A stretch of DNA of 38,905 nucleotides from a virus, in the IMG/VR virus record IMGVR_UViG_3300030430_004251, positions 1-38,905 of that record; one strand, written 5' to 3'. Under the pieces are notes generated by a model that was not told the origin of the DNA, did not search any database, and saw only the letters and a list, made by a program, of their open reading frames with translations. Shown here in pieces: positions 34,247 through 38,905 of the stretch. The position numbers were made by a program, and so were the translations under genes. Position 1 is the first letter of the stretch. Each line of letters begins with the position of its first letter.

Positions 34247-34639
34247 TTAGTCCGTTGGTGGTGGTGAGGGAATGATTCCGCCGACCCCAGGCACCTGAGG
34301 TGGGCGACGATAATGTGTGTAGTTAGGTCCGTCATCGGGGACGATGGAGAATGATCCACCCTCCTCATGATCCATACTTGGTTCGACAAACATATCAGAT
34401 GCGGTGCCGGGACGCTCGAACATGACACGCTGCTTGAGTTCATAACCCAAAGCCTCGAGCCAGTCATTCATGCGTGCTGCGGTGACGCCTGCCATGTTGT
34501 AGTCTTCTTCCATGAACTTGATGAGCTCAGCCCGTGAGGACGGCTCTCGTTTCTGGATAGTCAGATGAATCTTGGGTCCGATGATCTTGGCGAGGATCTC
34601 TGCCTCGATCCATTCGTAAGCGTTTGAACGTGATGCCAT
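34247..34639 (-). CDS. Small helical protein of unknown function
   Basis: A 130-residue protein if started at ATG 34639, which has GGAA six bases upstream; ATG 34651 would add four residues without a good site. The first 75 residues are helical and could be a winged-helix or HTH-type domain (RAELIKFMEEDYNMAGVTAA, then RMNDWLEALGYELKQRVMFE). The tail is Pro/Gly-rich (RRPPQVPGVGGIIPSPPP). It is the first gene after the hairpin at 34677 and precedes the ATPase by three bases. A DNA-binding accessory role is plausible but unproven. Confidence 0.75.
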   Translation of the reverse strand: MASRSNAYEWIEAEILAKIIGPKIHLTIQKREPSSRAELIKFMEEDYNMAGVTAARMNDWLEALGYELKQRVMFERPGTASDMFVEPSMDHEEGGSFSIVPDDGPNYTHYRRPPQVPGVGGIIPSPPPTD

Positions 34640-34676
34640 AGTAGTTTCCATTGGTATTAGTAGTATTAGTTAGAGA

Positions 34677-34709
34677 GCAAACCCCCCGGCGAAGCCGCCG
34701 GGGGGTTGC
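34677..34709 (-). terminator. Very stable hairpin, probable terminator
   Basis: GCAA(A)CCCCCCGGC pairs with GCCGGGGGGTTGC over 13 bp with one bulged A and a six-base loop. It fills the only intergenic gap over 80 bases in the minus-strand block, just after the RecB-like nuclease gene. On the minus strand GGGGGG is followed by TTTGCTCTCT, a weak T-tract, so partial termination or a processing site is likely. Confidence 0.65.
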
Positions 34710-34739
34710 GAGGGGGGAGGAACTCAGAGATAGAGTGGA

Positions 34740-35972
34740 TCAATATATCCCAGAGTTCCCGGGAACTTCTTCGTCGCGCCGCAGCGTAATGAGTCGAAGT
34801 TCCTTGATGATGTTAATCCATTGTGCAACGCCCGTCAAGTAGAAAGGTGCCATCTTCGACAGTTTCCCGAAACTTCTCAGGGAGCTAGCTGACTTGGGGA
34901 AGTTGCTTGGCTCTGGCGGTATGGTTGCATAGTGGTGAATCATCTTGGTTCTGGCATACCACTCAGGATTTACATCTTGAGGGTCATGCCTACGGTTGAA
35001 TGTGTATGAGATGTTGACCGGAGGGTTTTCTTCGCGGTCAACTTTTGCATGCTCATACTCACCTTCGCCGGCGTACCAGCGCTTGCAGCGAGCTACGTAG
35101 TTCTCATACCTGGGTTCCCCCAGATACTTACGACGTATCTCTACCTGCCCCTTGCGAGGGCCTGACTTGAGCGTGTGCTCTTCCTCTTGGAAGTCACGAT
35201 CATTGAGACCGAAGTTGATGGTGGGCTTCTGCACAGCAATGTGCGCCATGCCTGCGACCCGAACGTCGGCAGGCAACTCAAAGCTCTCTTGCAACTCTCC
35301 GCTAGCAACTAGAAGACGAGCAATCTCAATGTAGTGCTGCGTCTGATACTCGATTGTACATGTCTGCAAACGGTCAGTGGGGGACTCGCCACAAGTTTTC
35401 AGGTCAACCACCCACAGAGAGTTCTGCTCTTCGTGATACAAGAGTGCATCGAATTGTGCAATGAGCGGTGTGCCAGGGAACCTGTCATCATGGTAGATAG
35501 CTTTGATCTCACTGCCCAGAAAGCGGAAGTGGGACTGGTTCATCCACTCCATAGGCTTACCTTTGATGGCGTCATACCATGCGCTGGTCACCTGGAAGTC
35601 TTGCACCTCGCGCTCGATAATGTTCTTGCGCTCATCCGCTTGGATATTCATCTCTTTGCAGATCCCAGTCAGCTCTTCCTTCCTCTCTTCCAAGCTCTTG
35701 TCCAAGAGAATGCCTGCCTGGTCATCAGGCAGCTGGCAATACTCAAAGCGTTTGTGGAACCAAGAGCCGCGAGACAAAGCTTCTGACCACCGCAGGGCAT
35801 CAGACAAGCCAAGCCTGCGGTGCAAGTAGTAACTGAATGGGTTGCCTAAGACAGTCTCGTAGTCAGAAGATCTGATAGGGGGCTGCTCAGCCACAAGCCC
35901 ATGAGACTCGAGCCACGGGATAGCTGACTCCCCTTCTTGGGGAGGTTTTATTTCTTGAGTTTTAGGGGGCAT
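34740..35972 (-). CDS. PD-(D/E)XK nuclease, RecB/Cas4-like
   Basis: A 410-residue exonuclease-type protein. Motifs in order: NPFSYYLHRRLGL at 44-56, GSWFHKRFE at 69-77 (His73), FDALLY with Asp175, the catalytic VVDLKT with Asp190 and Lys192, and QTQHYIE at 210-216. These match the RecB/Cas4 family of the PD-(D/E)XK superfamily, which degrades or processes DNA ends. The four cysteines of Fe-S Cas4 proteins are not evident. With the ATPase and the possible ssDNA-binding protein downstream it forms a recombination set. It starts one base after the stop of the upstream small membrane gene. Confidence 0.85.
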   Translation of the reverse strand: MPPKTQEIKPPQEGESAIPWLESHGLVAEQPPIRSSDYETVLGNPFSYYLHRRLGLSDALRWSEALSRGSWFHKRFEYCQLPDDQAGILLDKSLEERKEELTGICKEMNIQADERKNIIEREVQDFQVTSAWYDAIKGKPMEWMNQSHFRFLGSEIKAIYHDDRFPGTPLIAQFDALLYHEEQNSLWVVDLKTCGESPTDRLQTCTIEYQTQHYIEIARLLVASGELQESFELPADVRVAGMAHIAVQKPTINFGLNDRDFQEEEHTLKSGPRKGQVEIRRKYLGEPRYENYVARCKRWYAGEGEYEHAKVDREENPPVNISYTFNRRHDPQDVNPEWYARTKMIHHYATIPPEPSNFPKSASSLRSFGKLSKMAPFYLTGVAQWINIIKELRLITLRRDEEVPGNSGIY

Positions 35973-35973
35973 G

Positions 35974-36111
35974 TCAGGCCTTCAGTTTGCTGACTACTGC
36001 TTTGAGCCATCCTGCGACGGTTGATCCGGTGATAGCACCGAGTACGTAGAAGAAGAACCACGCTCCGGTGCTGGCGAAGAAGGCGTTGAAGGTGTCTTGA
36101 ATAGAGTCCAT
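35974..36111 (-). CDS. Small single-span membrane protein, holin candidate
   Basis: A 45-residue protein from ATG 36111, with AAGGA six bases upstream. It has one clear membrane helix at about 13-36 (GAWFFFYVLGAITGSTVAGW) and a basic C-terminus (KAVVSKLKA), the build of a small holin or antiholin. It lies wholly after the start of, and out of frame with, the 3' part of the preceding lipoprotein-like gene (118-base overlap). Its good ribosome-binding site favours real translation. Holin activity is an inference. Confidence 0.62.
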   Translation of the reverse strand: MDSIQDTFNAFFASTGAWFFFYVLGAITGSTVAGWLKAVVSKLKA

Positions 36112-36497
36112 TGTTGTTCCTTGAAAAGTTTTCGTGCACTGGCTATCACAGCCAGGGATCCCACCACCCCGCTGGTAATGGCGATCGGTAATATAGCAAT
36201 GTTGGCATACGTCTGCAATGCCCACGCTCCCACCACGAGAGCGATCCCCGCGACCAGCGGGATCGCTCCTCGGACGGGTAATCCCAGGAAGCGGGTCACA
36301 GTCATGAGAATGATTCCGCCCAGTATCGACACGCCCCCTACCCAAGTCAGGGGGCTGAGTGCCGGGTCCTGAGGACCCTCCAATGGAGGAACCCACCCCG
36401 GGGGGAGGGCGGGTCTATCTCCTACGCTAGCAATCCTTGTGGCACAACTCAGGAGCGCGAGGCTTCCAAGTGTGACAAGCGCGTCTCGTGATCGCAT
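35994..36497 (-). CDS. Lipobox-bearing multi-span membrane protein
   Basis: A 167-residue protein. The N-terminus has a lipoprotein-type signal (Arg, then LVTLGSLALLSC, the Cys at 18), followed by a Pro-rich stretch (ALPPGWVPPLEGPQDP). Then come three hydrophobic segments (GGVSILGGIILMTVTRFLG, IPLVAGIALVVGAWAL, ILPIAITSGVVGSLAVIAS). The last 45 residues are Ser/Pro-rich and overlap the 45-residue membrane gene in another frame. Its start lies inside the preceding TM-plus-coil gene (49-base overlap), an arrangement like overlapping spanin genes, but an outer spanin would not have extra membrane spans. Role uncertain; lysis or membrane remodelling is suggested. Confidence 0.65.
   Translation of the reverse strand: MRSRDALVTLGSLALLSCATRIASVGDRPALPPGWVPPLEGPQDPALSPLTWVGGVSILGGIILMTVTRFLGLPVRGAIPLVAGIALVVGAWALQTYANIAILPIAITSGVVGSLAVIASARKLFKEQQWTLFKTPSTPSSPAPERGSSSTYSVLSPDQPSQDGSKQ
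36118..36122 (-). promoter_or_regulatory. Shine-Dalgarno site of the 45-residue membrane gene
   Basis: AAGGA on the minus strand, six bases before ATG 36111. It decides the start of a small gene nested in the 3' end of a longer one; the same frame is open further upstream, but without a comparable site. Confidence 0.6.
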
Positions 36498-36649
36498 AGT
36501 CTTCGTTCCATCTTGTCGACTGATTGCTCAAGTCGATTGACGGAGGCTGTCAATGTGGTGACTGCAGCGGTAATTTTAGCGACCGACCAGACAGCACCCG
36601 CCACAAGGGCAAACACGTTTATAACGGGCATCATCTCTGCGAAGGTCAT
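36449..36649 (-). CDS. Membrane-anchored coiled-coil protein
   Basis: A 66-residue protein with an N-terminal membrane helix at about 9-30 (VINVFALVAGAVWSVAKI) and a C-terminal coiled coil (VNRLEQSVDKMERRLCDHET). That topology, a short cytoplasmic end, one span and a periplasmic coil, is seen in inner spanins and some lysis accessory proteins, though this one is short. It begins at a TAATG junction with the Lys-rich gene, and the lipobox gene starts within its last 49 bases. Spanin-like function is an inference. Confidence 0.68.
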   Translation of the reverse strand: MTFAEMMPVINVFALVAGAVWSVAKITAAVTTLTASVNRLEQSVDKMERRLCDHETRLSHLEASRS

Positions 36650-36780
36650 TATCCGCCGCCTTTGCCGCCTTTGCCGCCTTTGCCGGCCTTTTTAGTCTTG
36701 CTTCTCGGCTTTGCTTTGGTGCTGGGCTTGCCTTTTCCGGCACGTGCGGCAGCTTTCATCAACTTCTTTTTCTCTGGCAT
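36649..36780 (-). CDS. Lys/Gly-rich small protein (43 residues)
   Basis: A 43-residue protein with a strong site (AAGGAGG about 6 bases before ATG 36780). About 37 percent of residues are Lys or Arg. It starts MPEKKKLMKAAARAGKGKPS and ends in GKGGKGGKGGG, encoded by a 9-base tandem repeat. It resembles the polybasic proteins at 27403-28937, but lies in the minus-strand block and is coupled to the next membrane gene by TAATG. Likely nucleic-acid or membrane-surface binding; function unknown. Confidence 0.65.
   Translation of the reverse strand: MPEKKKLMKAAARAGKGKPSTKAKPRSKTKKAGKGGKGGKGGG
36655..36681. repeat. 9-base tandem repeat in the Lys/Gly gene
   Basis: Three exact copies of GCCGCCTTT in plus-strand orientation, encoding Lys-Gly-Gly units on the minus strand. 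Length variation by slippage would keep the frame. Confidence 0.85.
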
Positions 36781-36790
36781 GGTTGCCTCC

Positions 36791-37573
36791 TTAGGCTAAG
36801 AATCGACCCATCATGAAGGCAGCGTCTGGAGCGCTGGTGTAACTCATGGGTACATGGACGGTCATAATCACTTCGGTACAACCGTCAAGCAGCACAGTTT
36901 GCGGGCACTTGAAGGCCATACCGATATCGGTGTTAGTGGTAAACGTTCCACCTTTGATCTTTACTTCGTCCGCTTCTGTTACTTGAACGGCGGTAGCGTT
37001 GGGGTACCAAGCACCTGCGTACAAGAAGTTGAACGCATACATCTCCATGGCACCAGAGCCATCAGTTGCACCAGTGTCTAGATTGTTATTGGTTGTCTTG
37101 GTTTTGGACAAGGTATTGGGGAACCGAAGCGGCAACCACACATGGTCTACCTTTTCAAAGGTTGAACTGACCTGTACATTTGGAGACAGGATCTGCTCTT
37201 GATCTCGGATTGGGTGCTTGCCATAGATAGAAATAGCCAAGTCATCTTGGTTCGCACGAGACAAAGCACTGTTCTGTTCCAGCTCAGCCAGCCAGAACTG
37301 GAGGCTGTGGTACTCAGGAGCAACAGGAACACGAACAATGCTGCTTAGTTTGCCGGCTGCATTCTCTGTAAAGTGGCCCTTGGCAATGTTGTAAGGCGCG
37401 TCTGCAACAACACCGCTGCTACCACTTCCGTCGTCAGAAGCTTCGGAGTCCAACAAGACGTTCTTGTGGAGCACAAACATTGGGGAGCTCGCGCTACCTG
37501 CAACTCCAGAGAATTGAGGAAAGCGGGTGGAGTCAAGAACGCTCTTGCCTATTTCAGTGATTGAGGTTGCCAT
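36791..37573 (-). CDS. Beta-rich virion-like protein in the replication block
   Basis: A 260-residue protein with AGGA seven bases before its ATG. It is beta-rich with Ser/Gly/Asp/Asn loops (SEASDDGSGSSG, then TKTTNNNLDTGATDGSG) and several hydrophobic strands (MEMYAFNFLYAGAWYPNATA, EVIMTVHVPM). This composition resembles capsid decoration or fibre proteins rather than enzymes. It is encoded between the nuclease gene and the membrane cassette, away from the plus-strand structural genes. No family recognised. Its start overlaps the nuclease gene by 20 bases. Confidence 0.75.
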   Translation of the reverse strand: MATSITEIGKSVLDSTRFPQFSGVAGSASSPMFVLHKNVLLDSEASDDGSGSSGVVADAPYNIAKGHFTENAAGKLSSIVRVPVAPEYHSLQFWLAELEQNSALSRANQDDLAISIYGKHPIRDQEQILSPNVQVSSTFEKVDHVWLPLRFPNTLSKTKTTNNNLDTGATDGSGAMEMYAFNFLYAGAWYPNATAVQVTEADEVKIKGGTFTTNTDIGMAFKCPQTVLLDGCTEVIMTVHVPMSYTSAPDAAFMMGRFLA

Positions 37574-38063
37574 TTACAGTCCTGTTGATTAGAAGGCGAG
37601 CTACCCATTCACCCAGGGCACGCCGGTGTTTCGTGATTCCAGACGGCAAGAGCAATAGCTCGACACCGTACTCTTGTAAAAGTCGGATCAATGCGTCTAC
37701 CGCAATAGACCCTTCATGAGATTCCAGCAATTGCGCAGGAGAGCCTTCAAGGACCAGCACGGGGTGTGACGTCTCTTCCTTGAGTCGAACAAGTTCTCGT
37801 ATGAATCTCTGCCTGTCTTTTCTGTCGAAGCAGTTTTTGGAGATCTCCAGTAGGGATCCTTTTCTTTCAATGATGCACTCTGATTCGGACCCGGAGAGAA
37901 CATAGTCTCCAGTTGGGAGCTTTTGCCGCACCGTGTGTAGTTCCACAGTGACCATTTTCTTTTCTTGGGCTGGCCGTGTGTCATCTAACATCACCATCCT
38001 CTTGGGGAGCAACAGGGGTAGCTTCTCTCGCGTGTCCTGGATTATGCAAAACTTTCTCTGCAT
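37554..38063 (-). CDS. ERCC4-type nuclease
   Basis: A 169-residue protein with the XPF/ERCC4 nuclease signature: Asp10 and Arg12-Glu13 in IIQDTREKL, Gly-Asp53-Tyr in LPTGDYVLSG, and Glu66-Arg67-Lys68 in CIIERKGS, followed by helices (RQRFIRELVRLKEE) and a strand VLVLEG. Enzymes of this type cut branched or flap DNA. It lacks a helicase or helix-hairpin-helix partner domain, as do other small phage members. It sits next to the DNA polymerase and overlaps the HTH gene by 83 bases, fitting a role in replication or resolving recombination intermediates. Confidence 0.86.
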   Translation of the reverse strand: MQRKFCIIQDTREKLPLLLPKRMVMLDDTRPAQEKKMVTVELHTVRQKLPTGDYVLSGSESECIIERKGSLLEISKNCFDRKDRQRFIRELVRLKEETSHPVLVLEGSPAQLLESHEGSIAVDALIRLLQEYGVELLLLPSGITKHRRALGEWVARLLINRTVNGNLNH

Positions 38064-38352
38064 ACCCTGCAGACAGTAGCACAGATTCCACAGCTCTGGG
38101 AGCCATATTGAAAGCTTCTCCTACAGTCTCAAAGTTGTGACCCAACGCAATCATCCGAAGTATCTGGGCTTCTTTCCTGCCCCCCGGCTTCACTGGCCTG
38201 TTGTAAGGCAGACTCCTTGAGTTGGCGAACGAATAGACTCGTTTCTTGGAAAGGTCCACTCGGGTGGCTACTTCGGAGATCGACACTCCGCTCTCCAGAA
38301 GGTTCTTCATCTCTTGCTGTCGACTGACTACGCTCGGATCCTTGGCATACAT
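37981..38352 (-). CDS. Helix-turn-helix DNA-binding protein
   Basis: A 123-residue basic protein with two HTH-like units, at about 18-45 (GVSISEVATRVDLSKKRVYS) and about 66-98 (ILRMIALGHNFETVGEAFNM then RAVESVLLSAG). Tandem HTH domains of this sort occur in resolvase-like and transposase-like DNA-binding proteins and in phage regulators. GGAG lies about ten bases before ATG 38352. Its first 224 bases are also read, in another frame, as the end of the polymerase gene, and its last 83 bases overlap the nuclease gene. It may regulate the early block; this is inference. Confidence 0.7.
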   Translation of the reverse strand: MYAKDPSVVSRQQEMKNLLESGVSISEVATRVDLSKKRVYSFANSRSLPYNRPVKPGGRKEAQILRMIALGHNFETVGEAFNMAPRAVESVLLSAGYAEKVLHNPGHAREATPVAPQEDGDVR

Positions 38353-38905
38353 CTACATCAAACTCCACTGGTATCTCACGACCGTAGTGCTCTTGCAGTC
38401 TTGCCCAATACCCACGTTCAACAACTTCACGTACTGCATCACCAATCAACTGCTCAAGCTCTGAGACACGGTCTAACTTGCAGTCGAAGTATACTGCGTC
38501 ATAGATATTAAGGAACATGTACGCCCACGGATCCCTGCTGTTGAGGTCAGGAAGCCGCCTGTGTAGCTCGTGTTGGATGTTCAACAGGGTGTTGCCGGCG
38601 GTAGTTTGGATCGGGAAGTTGATGATCTCATTCAGCTGATTCTTCGCCTCGTTCTGGCGGTCGGTCTTTGAGAAACCTACGAAGTACCTTGACTGCCCAG
38701 TTATCGGCAGCTCGACGTAACCTCTCTGCTCCGCTAGCTTTAGCATCTCCTCCTGCCACCCCCATAGTCCCGGCCTCACTATCGGACGGTCGTTCACGAT
38801 CTTCTGGAACAGACTCAGAGGGAAGTCGATCCCCGTGTCCTCCATCATCGCTGATTTCATGGTGGGTGCAGAAGATCTGAACAAGTCTGCGAAATTCGTC
38901 CTCTT
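38129..38905 (-). CDS. Family A DNA polymerase, C-terminal part (5' end outside window)
   Basis: The frame is open to the right edge, so only the end of the gene is present. The palm-region pattern of Pol I is visible: a helix with GWQEEMLKLAEQRGYVELP, then EIINFPIQTTAGNTLL (the NxPIQGTAAD-type motif) and LNIYDAVYFDC, which is motif C, usually HDE, here Tyr-Asp-Ala with the catalytic Asp kept. The frame continues about 75 residues past the usual C-terminus (after VEFDVDV) as a Ser/Glu-rich tail coincident with the HTH gene. That tail may be a by-product of overprinting, or the true stop may have been lost. Role: phage DNA replication. Confidence 0.85.
   Translation of the reverse strand, partial: KRTNFADLFRSSAPTMKSAMMEDTGIDFPLSLFQKIVNDRPIVRPGLWGWQEEMLKLAEQRGYVELPITGQSRYFVGFSKTDRQNEAKNQLNEIINFPIQTTAGNTLLNIQHELHRRLPDLNSRDPWAYMFLNIYDAVYFDCKLDRVSELEQLIGDAVREVVERGYWARLQEHYGREIPVEFDVDVCQGSERSQSTARDEEPSGERSVDLRSSHPSGPFQETSLFVRQLKESALQQASEAGGQERSPDTSDDCVGSQL

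Noticed and set aside
34655-34672. TAATACTACTAATACC as a T7-type RNA polymerase promoter
   Set aside because: Only the first six bases match the T7 consensus; the conserved core and the initiating GGG are missing, and no phage RNA polymerase gene is in the window.
36112-36396. Upstream extension of the 45-residue membrane protein to 140 codons
   Set aside because: The extension reads as a Gly/Arg-rich out-of-frame image of the lipobox gene; ATG 36111 has a proper ribosome-binding site.
36655-36681. Tandem repeat as a CRISPR-like array or origin iteron
   Set aside because: Nine-base units in frame, encoding Lys-Gly-Gly, with no spacers; it is a coding repeat.

Overview
This window looks like about 39 kb of a lytic, tailed double-stranded DNA phage, probably podovirus-like. 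Gene order gives the identification: terminase large subunit, portal, scaffold, major capsid protein, head-tail adaptor, a very large nozzle-like tail protein, then a run of helical internal-virion-type proteins. Genes are packed with ATGA, TAATG or longer overlaps, there is almost no non-coding DNA, and I see no tRNA, integrase, repressor, insertion sequence or CRISPR array. A GH24 lysozyme and a lipobox-bearing protein suggest a Gram-negative host. The small Lys-rich proteins and collagen-like protein recall marine phages, but that is from memory and was not searched.

Layout. Positions 1-31806 are all plus strand. 1-2386 holds the end of a large protein of unknown function and two small genes (one may be the small terminase). 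2383-9104 is the packaging and head module, ending in a clear intrinsic terminator after the capsid gene. 9193-17861 holds the neck and tail genes, interrupted by a collagen-like protein, a 631-residue protein with about 51 cysteines and a small two-module Cys protein. 17871-27401 holds internal virion or ejection candidates, with a pair of small beta-rich paralogues inserted. 27403-28937 is a tandem series of tiny, extremely basic proteins. 28939-31806 holds a lysozyme, a metallophosphoesterase, two small proteins and a sigma-like factor.

From 38905 down to 31795 everything is on the minus strand and converges on the sigma-like gene with a 12-bp tail-to-tail overlap. In transcription order: C-terminal part of a family A DNA polymerase (5' end outside the window), an HTH protein, an ERCC4-type nuclease, a virion-like beta-rich protein, a 43-residue Lys/Gly protein, three membrane proteins, a RecB/Cas4-like nuclease, a terminator-like hairpin, a small gene, a RecA-like ATPase, a possible ssDNA-binding protein, two small genes (one a zinc ribbon), and a last ORF whose start region contains an intrinsic terminator.

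The two strands read as an early/replication-recombination block (minus) and a late/structural block (plus) that ends in a sigma-like factor. The parts most worth a second look are the polybasic minigene series, the Cys-rich virion candidate beside the collagen-like fibre, the sigma-like factor at the end of the late block, the apparent CTG start of the terminase, the membrane cassette inside the replication block, and the repeated long out-of-frame gene overlaps.
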